This document shows, one piece after another, positions 17,311 through 25,743 of a DNA stretch of 64,000 bases. The notes beneath the pieces are model-generated. The model made no database searches, was not told where the DNA came from, and saw nothing but the letters and a program-made list of their open reading frames with translations. How positions within the stretch are numbered: the stretch's first letter is position 1; each line of letters starts with the position of its first letter. A program made the position numbers and the translations under genes. The stretch comes from Solirubrobacter taibaiensis (GTDB lineage: Bacteria > Actinomycetota > Thermoleophilia > Solirubrobacterales > Solirubrobacteraceae): the NCBI GenBank assembly GCA_027587225.1, contig JAPDDQ010000040.1:1-64000 (forward strand), read 5' to 3'.

Positions 17311-18063
17311 TTACGGCTCGAAGCGGAACCGGCGCACCGCCACGAACAGCCCCACCACGGTCCAGATCACGATCGGGACGAGATCGCCCGCGTGGAACGA
17401 GCGGCCCGGGGTGAAGCACGACCCGAACGCGGTGACGATGTGCGAGAGCGGGAAGAAGTGCGAGACGTTCACGAGCCAGTCGGGCGCGCCGTCGAGCGGG
17501 AACCAGATGCCGGAGATGAACGACACCGGCAGGAACGTGAGCTGCGCGACGGGCATGGCCTGGTCGGCGTCCTTGACCAGCGACGCGACCGCCACGCCCA
17601 GCGACGCCAGGCACGCGGACCCGAGCACCAGCGTCAAGGCCGCGGCGGGCAGCTTCGAGGCGGTGATCTCCACGCCGAACGCCGGCACCGACACGCAGAA
17701 CAGCAGCACGATGGCTCCGATCCCGGTGAGCATCGCGCCCGTCACCCACGACCCGAGGTAGATCCCCATCGGCAGCGGCGTGGCCCGCACACGCTTCAGC
17801 AGGCCCTGATCGCGCGCGTTGGCGATGCCGAGGATGAGGCTCGTGTAACAGGCCGTCACGAGGCTGAAGATCGCGATCGCGGGCGTATAGAACTGGGCGA
17901 AGCGGATCTTCTCGCCGTACGCGTCCACCTCGGCGTTCCCGTTGAGCGCGCTGAACAGCACGATCAGGATCAGCGGGAACGCGAAGGTGAAGACAAGGGC
18001 GCGCGGGTTGCGCAGCGTCAGGCGGATGCGGGCGAGCACCCACGTCTGGGTGAGGGCGATCAT
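17311..18063 (-). CDS. ABC-2 type transporter permease
   Basis: A 250-residue membrane protein with about six helices. It begins MIALTQTWVLARIRLTLRNPRALVFTF and contains the ABC-2 signature region FLPVSFISGIWFPLDGAPDWL with NVSHFFPLSHIV, as in DrrB-like drug exporters. Its ATG overlaps the stop codon of the ATPase gene (ATGA), so the two are translationally coupled. It should form the membrane half of an exporter with the gene at 18060. The longer upstream open frame overlaps the ATPase gene and is not used. Confidence 0.88.
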   Translation of the reverse strand: MIALTQTWVLARIRLTLRNPRALVFTFAFPLILIVLFSALNGNAEVDAYGEKIRFAQFYTPAIAIFSLVTACYTSLILGIANARDQGLLKRVRATPLPMGIYLGSWVTGAMLTGIGAIVLLFCVSVPAFGVEITASKLPAAALTLVLGSACLASLGVAVASLVKDADQAMPVAQLTFLPVSFISGIWFPLDGAPDWLVNVSHFFPLSHIVTAFGSCFTPGRSFHAGDLVPIVIWTVVGLFVAVRRFRFEP

Positions 18064-18941
18064 GCGGTCAGCTCCAGGTAGACGTCTTCGAGGGTGGGCC
18101 GGGCGACGGTGAGGCCGTCGAGCTCCACGTCGTGCGCGGCGGCCCAGCCGAGGATCGGGGCCAGGTCGCGTGTCGGCGCGGCGCTGGTGAAGGACGCGAT
18201 CCCGCGTTCGACGCGCGCGCCCGCGGGCAGCGTGATGCCGGGCACGACCCGGAAGGACACGACGGTGTCCTCGGGCCGCCCGAGCTTGTCCGGCGTGTTG
18301 TCGGCGATCACGCGACCCTGCGCCAGCACCACGATGCGGTCGGCCAGGTGCTGGGCCTCGTCCATGTAGTGCGTGGTCAGCAAGATCGTCTTGCCGAGAT
18401 CGCGCAGCCCGTCGATCAGCTCCCACGACTGGCGCCGCGCGGCCGGGTCGAAGCCCGTGGTGGGCTCGTCGAGGAACACGAGCTCCGGGTCACCGACGAT
18501 CCCGAGCGCCAGGTCGAGCCGGCGGCGCTGGCCGCCGCTCAGCTCGCTCGCCTTGGCCTCCCCGCGGTCGCCCAGCCCGACGAGCTCGAGCACCTCGTCG
18601 AGGTCCCTCCGGCGCGGATACGCGGCCGAGTAGAGCTCAAGGGCTTCACGCACGCGGATCATGGGGTCGAGCCCGGTATCCTGCAGCACCACGCCGATCC
18701 GTTCGCGGAACGCGCGGTCGCGGCGGGCGGGGTCGAAGCCGAGCACGGACACGCTGCCCGCGTCGGCCTGGCGGTGGCCTTCCAGGATCTCGACGAGCGT
18801 CGTCTTGCCCGCGCCGTTGGGTCCGAGCAGCGCGAGCACCTCGCCGCGCGCGACCGTCAGGTCCACACCGTCGAGCGCCACGTGTTCGCCGTAGGTCTTG
18901 CGAACCCCGCTGATCTCAATGGCTGTCATGTCGGAAAGCAT
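18060..18941 (-). CDS. ABC transporter ATP-binding protein (DrrA-like)
   Basis: A 293-residue ATPase with Walker A LLGPNGAGKTT, Q-loop VVLQDTGLD, signature LSGGQRRRLDLALG, Walker B LVFLDEPTTGFD, and the H-loop LTTHYMDEA. The C-terminal extension after the core is typical of DrrA drug-resistance exporters. The ATG at 18941 has GAGGAGG 12 bases upstream; a second ATG at 18929 is possible. It is divergent from a histidine kinase/response regulator pair, with a palindrome at 18987 between them, an arrangement typical of peptide- or drug-sensing export modules. Confidence 0.9.
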   Translation of the reverse strand: MLSDMTAIEISGVRKTYGEHVALDGVDLTVARGEVLALLGPNGAGKTTLVEILEGHRQADAGSVSVLGFDPARRDRAFRERIGVVLQDTGLDPMIRVREALELYSAAYPRRRDLDEVLELVGLGDRGEAKASELSGGQRRRLDLALGIVGDPELVFLDEPTTGFDPAARRQSWELIDGLRDLGKTILLTTHYMDEAQHLADRIVVLAQGRVIADNTPDKLGRPEDTVVSFRVVPGITLPAGARVERGIASFTSAAPTRDLAPILGWAAAHDVELDGLTVARPTLEDVYLELTA

Positions 18942-18986
18942 CGGATCTCAGGGCCTCCTCGTCATCGGCGCGCGGGTCGAACTTGC

Positions 18987-19008
18987 GTCTCCACCCCTGG
19001 GTGGAGAC
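18987..19008. promoter_or_regulatory. Palindrome between ABC exporter and two-component genes
   Basis: Perfect 10-base arms GTCTCCACCC and GGGTGGAGAC around a CT centre. It lies about 57-78 bases upstream of the kinase start and about 46 bases from the ABC start, a plausible binding site for the NarL-type regulator encoded at 20156. No run of T follows, so a terminator is less likely. Confidence 0.6.
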
Positions 19009-19064
19009 GGCTTCCACCGTGGCGCCGATGAAGGAGCAGACGATGAGCCGTACCGTTGTCCGCA

Positions 19065-20171
19065 GTGAGGCTCCGCGATCTCTCCCCGCCCGGCAGACAC
19101 GGCCCTCCGCTGGCCATGCGGGTGATCGCGTTCGCGTCGGTCTTCGCGCTCTTCTTCTCCGCGCTGTTCACAGACCCCAAGCCCGGCTGGAGCGAGGACG
19201 GGCTGTTCGTCACGCTGGCGATCGTCCTGATGGCTGTCGGCCTGACGCTCTCGATCCGCCGCGACGAGTGGTGGCCGGGCGCGCGTTTCACCGGTCTGTG
19301 CACGGTCGGGGTCGCGGTGCTGCTCTTCGCCGCCTTCCAGCCCGACAGCGCCGGCTACGTCGGCGTGTACTTCATCGTCGTGCTCGCGGGGCTGCGCCTG
19401 GACAACCAGGCCGCGGCGCTGCTGTGCCTGACCACGGTCGGAGGCCTCGTCCTGATCTTCGCGTTCGAGGACGAGGCCGCGGGACTGATCATCGGGCTGC
19501 TGTTCAGCCTGGCGCCGTGGTTCTTCATCATGCGCCTCGTGCGCCGGCTCGCCGCCACCGCGGACGAGCTGCACCAGTCCCGCAGCGCGCACGCGGAGTC
19601 GGCCGCGCTGGCCGAGCGCGGCCGGGTGGCGCGTGAGCTGCACGACGTGCTCGCGCACTCGCTCTCCGCCCTGGCGCTGCAGCTGGAAGGAGCCCGGCTG
19701 CTCGCCCAGAGCAAGCACTCCGACCCCGAGGTCGTCGAGAGCCTGCAGCGCGCGCATCATCTGGCCACCAACGGGCTGACCGAGGCGCGCCAGGCGATCA
19801 GCGCCCTGCGCGGCGACGACCTGCCCGCGATCGAGGACCTCGCCGCGACGTTTCCGGGCGCGACCTTCACCGTCACCGGCACGCCGACCGACCCCTCCTC
19901 GGAGGCCAAGCTCGCGCTCTACCGCACCGCGCAGGAGGCGCTGACGAACGTCCGCCGCCACAGCACGTCCGAGCGGGTGGAGCTCAAGCTGGACTACGCC
20001 CCCGACGGCACCACGCTGACCGTCTCCGACCATGGAGACTCCGCCCCGACGATGAACGGCAGCGGCTACGGACTCACGGGCATGCGCGAACGCGCCGAGT
20101 TGCTCGGCGGCCGCCTCAACGCCGGTCCTACCAACGACGGATTCCGGGTGGAGCTATGGCTGCCGGCATAA
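19065..20171 (+). CDS. Sensor histidine kinase (NarL/DesK class, HisKA_3)
   Basis: A 368-residue kinase. The first 165 residues are hydrophobic and contain five or six membrane helices with almost no extracellular domain. The phosphoacceptor is H193 in ARELHDVLAHSL (HisKA_3 box). The ATPase domain has an N-box-like ALTNVRRHS and a G-box GYGLTGMRERAELLGG. The GTG at 19065 is preferred since TACCGT lies eight bases upstream; TTG 19056 or ATG 19116 are alternatives. The gene overlaps the response regulator by 16 bases. It probably senses membrane or antibiotic stress and controls the divergent ABC exporter. Confidence 0.88.
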   Translation: MRLRDLSPPGRHGPPLAMRVIAFASVFALFFSALFTDPKPGWSEDGLFVTLAIVLMAVGLTLSIRRDEWWPGARFTGLCTVGVAVLLFAAFQPDSAGYVGVYFIVVLAGLRLDNQAAALLCLTTVGGLVLIFAFEDEAAGLIIGLLFSLAPWFFIMRLVRRLAATADELHQSRSAHAESAALAERGRVARELHDVLAHSLSALALQLEGARLLAQSKHSDPEVVESLQRAHHLATNGLTEARQAISALRGDDLPAIEDLAATFPGATFTVTGTPTDPSSEAKLALYRTAQEALTNVRRHSTSERVELKLDYAPDGTTLTVSDHGDSAPTMNGSGYGLTGMRERAELLGGRLNAGPTNDGFRVELWLPA

Positions 20172-20794
20172 GGGTGCTGCTCGCCGACGACCAGCGCGTG
20201 GTCCGCGAAGGCCTCGGGACGCTGCTCGGGCTGCTCGACGGGATCGAGCTCGTCGGCACCGCCGCCGACGGCGAGGAGGCGCTCGCGCTCGCCGCCCAGC
20301 ACAACCCCGACGTCGTGCTGATGGACCTCCGCATGCCGCGCATGGACGGCACGGAGGCGATCCGGCGACTGGCGCAACGTGGCACGGCGTCGATCGCGCT
20401 GACCACGTACGCCGACGACGCCTCCGTGCTCGGCGCGCTGCGCGCCGGCGCCCGCGGGTACCTGACCAAGGACGCGGGCGCCGGGCAGATCAAGGCGGCG
20501 GTGGAGGCCGTGGCCCGCGGGGAGGCGGCGCTGGACCCGGCGATCCAGCATCACGTCCTCGCGGCCGTCAGCGCTCCCGCGATGGAGCCGCTCCCCGACG
20601 AGCTCACACCCCGCGAGGCGGAGGTCCTCGGCCTGATCGCCGAGGGCCTCACCAACGCGGAGATCGCGGAGCGCCTGGTGGTCTCGACCGCGACGGTCAA
20701 GAGCCACGTCAACCACCTGTTCGCCAAGATCGGCGCGCGCGACCGCGCGCAAGCCGTCGTGTACGCGTACGCGAACGGCCTGGCGCAGTCCTAA
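20156..20794 (+). CDS. NarL/FixJ family response regulator
   Basis: A 212-residue regulator. The receiver domain has the acidic pair D11-D12 (LLADDQ), phosphoacceptor D57 in VVLMDLRMPRMDG, a Thr switch in ALTTYAD, and the conserved Lys in GYLTKDAG. The C-terminal LuxR HTH reads LTPREAEVLGLIAEGLTNAEIAERLVVSTATVKSH. The ATG lies within the end of the kinase gene, so the pair is translationally coupled. Its stop codon interlocks with that of the convergent MFS gene (CTAA). The palindrome at 18987 is the best candidate site. Confidence 0.92.
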   Translation: MAAGIRVLLADDQRVVREGLGTLLGLLDGIELVGTAADGEEALALAAQHNPDVVLMDLRMPRMDGTEAIRRLAQRGTASIALTTYADDASVLGALRAGARGYLTKDAGAGQIKAAVEAVARGEAALDPAIQHHVLAAVSAPAMEPLPDELTPREAEVLGLIAEGLTNAEIAERLVVSTATVKSHVNHLFAKIGARDRAQAVVYAYANGLAQS

Positions 20795-22197
20795 GCAGCG
20801 GCCTGAGCCACCGCAGCCGTGGCGCCGGGCGTGACCGGGCGCCGGAAGAGGAAGAGCGAGCCGACCGCGCCCACGGCGCCGATCGCCGCGCCCGCGAACA
20901 TGACGTCCTGCAGGCTGCCGACGATGTCGGTGACGCTGACGAGCGTGCCGAGCGCGGCGATGCCGATGGCCACGCCGGCCTGACGGGCCGTGTCGTGGAT
21001 ACCGGTCGCCAGCCCGGCGACGCGCTCGGGCACGTCCAGCGCCACCGCGCTCACGGCCGGATTGAACAGGCCGGTGCCGGCCATCGCGATGATGAAGCCG
21101 ACCTGCAGCTCCAGCCACGTCATGTCGGCGCTGATCATCACCGCGCTGATCACCATGCCCACCGAGACGAGCCCGAGGCCGCCCGCGATCAGCGCCACCG
21201 GCGGCACCTTGGTGCCGATCTTGGCCGTGGCCGCCGCGCAGAACAGGTTCACCATCGTGCCCGGGACGAGCACCAGGCCCGCCTCCATCGGCGAGTAGCC
21301 CTTCACGTCCTGCAGGAAGATCATGATGTAGATGAAGGTCGAGAACAGGCCCGCGGAGATCGCCATCGCGGCGATCTGCGCGCCCGCGAAGCGCGGGTTG
21401 CGGAACATGCCGAGCGGGACCATCGGGGCGCGCGAGGTGGCCTCGATGGCGATGAACGCGCTCAGCAGGCCGACGGCGGAGGCGAGCGCGGCGACGACGT
21501 GGCCCGCGCCCCAGCCGTCCTCAGCCGCGTTGAGCAGGCCGTAGACGAGCGCGAAGAGACCGGCCACGAGCGTGATCTGGCCCGGGAAGTCGATCTTCGG
21601 CGGCTGCGGGTCACGCGACTCGACGAGCTTGGTCACGCAGATCGCGAACACGACGATGCCGATCGGCACATTGACCAGGAACACCCATTCCCAGCCGAGC
21701 CACTCGGTGAGCGCTCCACCGACGAACGGACCGAGGGCGAAGGACGCGCCGATCGTGGCGCCGTAGGCGGCGAACGCGCCCGTTCGCTCCTGCGGCGTGC
21801 GGAACGCGTGGCTGAGCAGCGCCAGCGAGACGGCGAACATCAGCGCCGCGCCGAGGCCCTGGACCGCACGCGTGGCGATCAGGAACTCGATCGAGCCTGA
21901 AGCGGCCGCGGCGGCCGAGGAGACCGTGAAGACGGTCACGCCGATCGCGAACAGCCGGCGGCGGCCGAAGCGGTCGGCGAGCGAGCCCGCGGTCAGCACG
22001 ACGCTGGCCAGCGCCAGGGTGTACGCATCCAGCACCCACTTGAGCGCGTGCAGGTCCGTGTTCAGGTCGATCTGGAGCGTCGGCAGCGCGGTGTTCACCA
22101 CCGCGATGTCGAGCATGAGAATCGCGGTGGCGGCGAGTACAGCGGCGAGCGTCCACCGCTGGACGACGCTCGTCGGAGGGGAATCAGGCGCGGGCAT
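20791..22197 (-). CDS. DHA2-type MFS transporter
   Basis: About 468 residues with 14 predicted helices. Helix 1 reads AAVLAATAILMLDIAVVNTALP with the D-x-x-VVNTALP motif, then the motif-A loop GSLADRFGRRRLFAIG and motif C-like GATIGASFALGPFVGGALTEWLGWEW. It is a proton-coupled drug or metabolite exporter of the EmrB/QacA group. The ATG at 22197 begins MPAPDSPPTSVV; an in-frame start at 22230 would add 11 residues. It is a second DHA2 pump distinct from the one at 1360. It is convergent with the response regulator, and no dedicated regulator is adjacent. Confidence 0.88.
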   Translation of the reverse strand: MPAPDSPPTSVVQRWTLAAVLAATAILMLDIAVVNTALPTLQIDLNTDLHALKWVLDAYTLALASVVLTAGSLADRFGRRRLFAIGVTVFTVSSAAAAASGSIEFLIATRAVQGLGAALMFAVSLALLSHAFRTPQERTGAFAAYGATIGASFALGPFVGGALTEWLGWEWVFLVNVPIGIVVFAICVTKLVESRDPQPPKIDFPGQITLVAGLFALVYGLLNAAEDGWGAGHVVAALASAVGLLSAFIAIEATSRAPMVPLGMFRNPRFAGAQIAAMAISAGLFSTFIYIMIFLQDVKGYSPMEAGLVLVPGTMVNLFCAAATAKIGTKVPPVALIAGGLGLVSVGMVISAVMISADMTWLELQVGFIIAMAGTGLFNPAVSAVALDVPERVAGLATGIHDTARQAGVAIGIAALGTLVSVTDIVGSLQDVMFAGAAIGAVGAVGSLFLFRRPVTPGATAAVAQAAA

Positions 22198-22354
22198 CCC
22201 TATACGGTGCGGCGTGGGGATTGACCGCACCTTGCCGCTACCTTGCCAATCGGGGTGCGGTTACCCGACGATTGCCTCCGCAAGCGCTAATCTGGATGTA
22301 CTGCCGCCCGGCTCGTCCCCGCGTGGCTTCAACACGACGAAGGGACGGACCCGT

Positions 22355-22570
22355 ATGGCGTCCAGCTCCAAGAAGCGAACGACTTTCGCCAAGCTCAACC
22401 GTGAGCAGAAGGTGCGCGAGAAGCGCGCCGAGAAGAACGCCCGCCGTGAAGCCCGCAAGATCGAGCCCATCGGCGCCGGCACCATCGAGATCGGTGCCCC
22501 CAACGACGTCGGCCTGGATCACGAGGTCGATCTCGACAAGCACCCCGCCGTCACCGGCGAGCAGATCTAG
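22355..22570 (+). CDS. Small highly basic protein (71 residues), function unknown
   Basis: The N-terminal half is strongly basic and helical (KKRTTFAKLNREQKVREKRAEKNARREARK). The C-terminal half is acidic (EIGAPNDVGLDHEVDLDKH). The ATG has AAGGGA about 10 bases upstream. A basic/acidic split of this type suggests a nucleic-acid or ribosome contact, but that is inference. It is a free-standing gene between two divergent or convergent neighbours and is followed by a strong hairpin. Confidence 0.75.
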   Translation: MASSSKKRTTFAKLNREQKVREKRAEKNARREARKIEPIGAGTIEIGAPNDVGLDHEVDLDKHPAVTGEQI

Positions 22571-22581
22571 CGTTCAACCAC

Positions 22582-22604
22582 CTCGTGGGCGGCTAGCCCA
22601 CGAG
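22582..22604. terminator. Bidirectional hairpin terminator
   Basis: A perfect 9-base stem, CTCGTGGGC (22582-22590) and GCCCACGAG (22596-22604), with a 5-base loop GGCTA. It lies at the convergent end of the small basic gene and includes the stop codon of the LysR gene, so it could end transcription in both directions. No clear T-run is present. Confidence 0.6.
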
Positions 22605-23522
22605 TTGCAGCTGCGGGCGGCGGCTCTCATATCGAGCCGCAACGCCCTGCAGGATCTCCAGCATCGCCTGCGTGGCAGGCGTCCGGTGAGAATCCAGCGC
22701 CGTCGCGGCGTACACCTCTCGGATCGGCGTCTCGCGCCCGAGTGAGCGGATCACGATGTCCTCGCGCACGCTCGTGAGGCCGAGTTCCGCGATCAGGCAC
22801 ACGCCCACACCCGCGGCCACGAAGCCCTGCATGGCCGTGTAGTCGTCCGTCTCGAACTCGATCCGCGGTTCGAAGCCGGCGACCGCGCACGCCCGGTTCA
22901 CCAGCCGGTTGCACTCGCAGTCCATGACGCTGCCGATCCACGGATCGTCGGCCAGGTCCGCCAACCGCAGGCCGCGCTTGCGCGCCAGCGGATGATCCGC
23001 GGGCATCGCGACGAACATCGGGTCCGACAACAGCTGCGTCCGGGCGATGCCGTCGACCTCGCCGCGCACGCGCGAGTCGTAGCCGAGCGCCAGGTCCAGC
23101 TCGCCGGTCTTCAGCAGCGGCGCGGCGTCCTCCGGCTCGGTCACGATCATCGACAGCTCCACGCCCGGGTGCGCGACACGGAAGGCCGCGATCGCGAGCG
23201 GCATGATCGAGGCGGCGGCGGACTCGAACGAGGCGAGCCGCAGGCGGCCGCCGCGGACGCCGTTGATGGCCTCCAGCTCGGCCTCGGCCTCGGAGAGCCG
23301 CGCGACGATCGCGTCCGTGTGCCGCACGAGCGCCTCGCCCGCCTCGGTGAGGCGGATGCCGCGCGCGTTGCGCTGCACCAGCGAGCAGCCGGCCTCGCGC
23401 TCGAGCGCCGCGATCTGCTGGCTGACGGCGGATTGGGTGAAGCTCAACGCCTCGGCGGCGGCGCTGAAGGAGCCGCGGAGAGCGACCTCCCGGAGGACCC
23501 GCATACGGCGAACGTCAAGCAT
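22593..23522 (-). CDS. LysR family transcriptional regulator
   Basis: A 309-residue regulator of normal LysR length. The HTH at 1-60 reads VALRGSFSAAAEALSFTQSAVSQQIAALEREAG. The effector domain follows (LRLASFESAAASIMPLAIAAF, then the ADHPLA motif). It is divergent from the 86-residue protein and EamA transporter genes at 23632 and 23892, which are its probable targets. TATAAG lies eight bases before the ATG. The effector is unknown. Confidence 0.92.
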   Translation of the reverse strand: MLDVRRMRVLREVALRGSFSAAAEALSFTQSAVSQQIAALEREAGCSLVQRNARGIRLTEAGEALVRHTDAIVARLSEAEAELEAINGVRGGRLRLASFESAAASIMPLAIAAFRVAHPGVELSMIVTEPEDAAPLLKTGELDLALGYDSRVRGEVDGIARTQLLSDPMFVAMPADHPLARKRGLRLADLADDPWIGSVMDCECNRLVNRACAVAGFEPRIEFETDDYTAMQGFVAAGVGVCLIAELGLTSVREDIVIRSLGRETPIREVYAATALDSHRTPATQAMLEILQGVAARYESRRPQLQLVG

Positions 23523-23631
23523 CAGTTCTTCTTATACCAGGCACTGCGAAAGGTCATTTGAACTGATGCGAGGGAATAGCCACCATAGATCTCACGTCCT
23601 GCCCACCAGCATCGTTGCAAAGGAACACACC

Positions 23632-23892
23632 ATGGCCGCTCTCGCCCCCCACACCGCCTCTCCTACAGTCGTCATCCGCGCCGCCCGAGGCTCTGACGGG
23701 CCCGCCCTGCGCCGCCTCGCCGAGCTCGACTCGCGGGAAGTCCCCACCGGTGACGTCCTGCTCGCCGAGACCGACGACGAGCTCGTCGCGGCGCTGTCCG
23801 TCAGCACCGGCGAGCGCGTGGCCGACCCGTTCCGCCACACCGCGGACGTCGTCGACCTGCTGGCCTACCGGGCCCGAGGTCTCCGCACCTGA
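23632..23892 (+). CDS. 86-residue GNAT-like partial-domain protein
   Basis: A short protein that reads like the first half of a GNAT acetyltransferase: VVIRAARGSDGPALRRLAELDS, then VLLAETDDELVAALSV and RVADPFRHT. It lacks the acetyl-CoA-binding loop, so catalysis is unlikely. Similar short proteins occur in actinobacteria as far as I recall, which suggests a genuine family rather than a broken gene. AAAGGA stands eight bases before the ATG. Its TGA overlaps the ATG of the EamA transporter gene by one base (TGATG), giving translational coupling. Confidence 0.7.
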   Translation: MAALAPHTASPTVVIRAARGSDGPALRRLAELDSREVPTGDVLLAETDDELVAALSVSTGERVADPFRHTADVVDLLAYRARGLRT

Positions 23893-24830
23893 TGACGGCG
23901 ATTGAGGCCTCTGCGCGGGCTGTCCCCGCCCGTGCAGAGGCCGAACCCCCTTCCTGGCAGATCTGGACGGCGCTCTGGATCGTCTACATCGTGTGGGGCT
24001 CGACCTACCTGGGCATCGCGCTCATGGTCGAGACGATGCCCCCGCTGCTGGCCGCCGGCTCGCGATTCATCGCGGTCGGCTTGATCCTGTTGCCGATCCT
24101 CGCCTGGCGCAAAGGCCTCAGCGTGCTCAAGCCCACGCGGGCGGAGCTGCTGTCGGCCGCGTTCGTCGGCCTGATGTTGCCCGGCGCGAACGCCGTGATC
24201 TCGGTCGCCCAACAGACCGTTCCCTCCGGCCTCGCCGCGCTGCTGGTCGCCTCGATCCCGCTGTGGGTGATCTTGTTGCGCAAGGCCACGGGCGAGCGGA
24301 TCTCGTGGCAGTCGCTCGGCGCCGTGCTCGTCGGCTTCGGCGGGCTCGTCCTGCTGCTCAAGCCGGAGGGCGACGCGACGCTGCTCGGCCTGCTGGCGTG
24401 CGTCTTCGCCGCGGTGATGTGGGCCGTCGGCTCCTTCTCCTCCCCGCGCATCTCGCTCCCGCGTGACCCGTTCGTCTCCACCGCCTGGCAGAGCCTGATC
24501 GGCGGCCTCGTCATCTTCTCGGCCGGCATGATCGGCGGCGAACTCGGTGACGTGCACCCCGGTGAGTGGTCGGCGCGGTCCGTAGGCGGACTCATCTACC
24601 TGATCACGTTCGGCTCGCTGCTGGCGTACTCGTCGTACGCGTGGTTGCTGCAGAACGCGCCCATTTCCAAGGTTTCCACGTACGCGTACGTGAACCCGGT
24701 GGTCGCGATCGCTCTGGGTTGGCTGATTCTCAACGAATCGATAACCCCGTTGACGCTTTTGGGCGCTGGAATCATTGTTGCCTCGGTTGCTCTTGTGATT
24801 CGCGTCGAGTCACCGAAGGCCAAGACGTAG
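23892..24830 (+). CDS. EamA family (DMT) transporter
   Basis: A 312-residue protein with ten predicted helices arranged as two EamA repeats: IVYIVWGSTYLGIALMVE opens repeat one, and SLLAYSSYAWLLQNAPISKVSTYAYVNPVVA ends repeat two. These are typical of RhtA/YedA-type exporters of amino acids or metabolites. It is coupled to the small gene upstream by TGATG and is probably under the divergent LysR regulator. A strong hairpin follows the gene. Confidence 0.88.
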   Translation: MTAIEASARAVPARAEAEPPSWQIWTALWIVYIVWGSTYLGIALMVETMPPLLAAGSRFIAVGLILLPILAWRKGLSVLKPTRAELLSAAFVGLMLPGANAVISVAQQTVPSGLAALLVASIPLWVILLRKATGERISWQSLGAVLVGFGGLVLLLKPEGDATLLGLLACVFAAVMWAVGSFSSPRISLPRDPFVSTAWQSLIGGLVIFSAGMIGGELGDVHPGEWSARSVGGLIYLITFGSLLAYSSYAWLLQNAPISKVSTYAYVNPVVAIALGWLILNESITPLTLLGAGIIVASVALVIRVESPKAKT

Positions 24831-24850
24831 GTCCCGACCGGACCCACGAG

Positions 24851-24894
24851 GGTGCGGAGTCTTCGTCCTGCTGGCGCAACGAAGACTTCGCACC
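24851..24894 (+). terminator. Long-stem hairpin terminator after the EamA gene
   Basis: Arms 24851-24866 (GGTGCGGAGTCTTCGT) and 24879-24894 (ACGAAGACTTCGCACC) pair over 16 positions with one G-U wobble and a 12-base loop. They are followed by CCATTTATCG. The 3' arm ends 21 bases before the ATG of the LLM oxidoreductase gene. Confidence 0.7.
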
Positions 24895-24915
24895 CCATTT
24901 ATCGTTTCGCCGCTC

Positions 24916-25743
24916 ATGCGCGTAGGCATCCAACTCCCCGAGGTCGAGCGCGAGGTGCGCTGGCCCGAATATCTCGCGATGGCGAAGGCGGCCGACGAGG
25001 TCGGGTTCGACTCGATCTGGGTCGGCGACCATCTCCTGTACGACAACCCGGACCGGGCGCCGTGGGAGGTGTGGACGCTGATGAGCGCGCTCGCGGCGTC
25101 GACGTCGAAGGTGACGATCGGGCCGCTCGTGGCGTGCGCCGGCTTTCACCCGCCGGGGCTGATCGCGAAGATGGCGGCGACGATCGACGAGGTGTCGGGC
25201 GGGCGCTTCACGCTCGGGCTCGGCTCGGGCTGGAACCGTCGCGAGTTCGCCGCGTTCGGCATCCCGTACGACAAGCGCGTCTCGCGCTTCGAGGAGGCGT
25301 TCACGATCATCCGCGGCCTGCTGGCGGGTGAACGGGTGACGCTCGACGGGACGTTCCATCAGGCCGACGATGTCGTGCTGCTGCCGAAGCCGGCGCGGCC
25401 GGTGCCGCTGATGCTCGGCTCCAACGGGCCGCGCATGCACGCGATCGCCGCCGAGCACTGCACGAGCTGGAACACGTGGTGGGAGGACTACGGCAACACG
25501 CCCGAGGGCTTCGCCGAGCTCCAGGCGCAGTTCGCGCCCCACCTCGAGCGCAGCGCGTGCATGCTCGTCCAGTTGGACGGGCAGCCGGTGGAGCGCCGCA
25601 CGGAGGTGCCCGCGGTCCCCGAAGCGCGCTTTGCCGACGCGCTCCGAGAACTGGGTGAGGCCGGCGCCGACGAGATCATCGTCGTCGCCAGCCCGATCAC
25701 CGAGCGCTCGATCAGAACGCTCGGCGAGGCCTTGCCGGACTAG
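24916..25743 (+). CDS. LLM-class (F420-type) oxidoreductase
   Basis: A 275-residue luciferase-like monooxygenase TIM barrel: MRVGIQLPEVEREVRWPEYLAMAKAAD, then GFDSIWVGDHLLY, and GGRFTLGLGSGWNRREFAAFG, the signature of F420-dependent members. The C-terminal part (EAGADEIIVVASP) closes the barrel. Cofactor F420 is likely in actinobacteria, but FMN cannot be excluded. TATCGT lies 10 bases before the ATG. The stop codon interlocks with that of the desaturase gene (CTAG). Substrate unknown. Confidence 0.88.
   Translation: MRVGIQLPEVEREVRWPEYLAMAKAADEVGFDSIWVGDHLLYDNPDRAPWEVWTLMSALAASTSKVTIGPLVACAGFHPPGLIAKMAATIDEVSGGRFTLGLGSGWNRREFAAFGIPYDKRVSRFEEAFTIIRGLLAGERVTLDGTFHQADDVVLLPKPARPVPLMLGSNGPRMHAIAAEHCTSWNTWWEDYGNTPEGFAELQAQFAPHLERSACMLVQLDGQPVERRTEVPAVPEARFADALRELGEAGADEIIVVASPITERSIRTLGEALPD

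Noticed and set aside
18942..19064. 18987 palindrome as a terminator
   Set aside because: It lies between divergent starts, not after a gene, and has no T-run.
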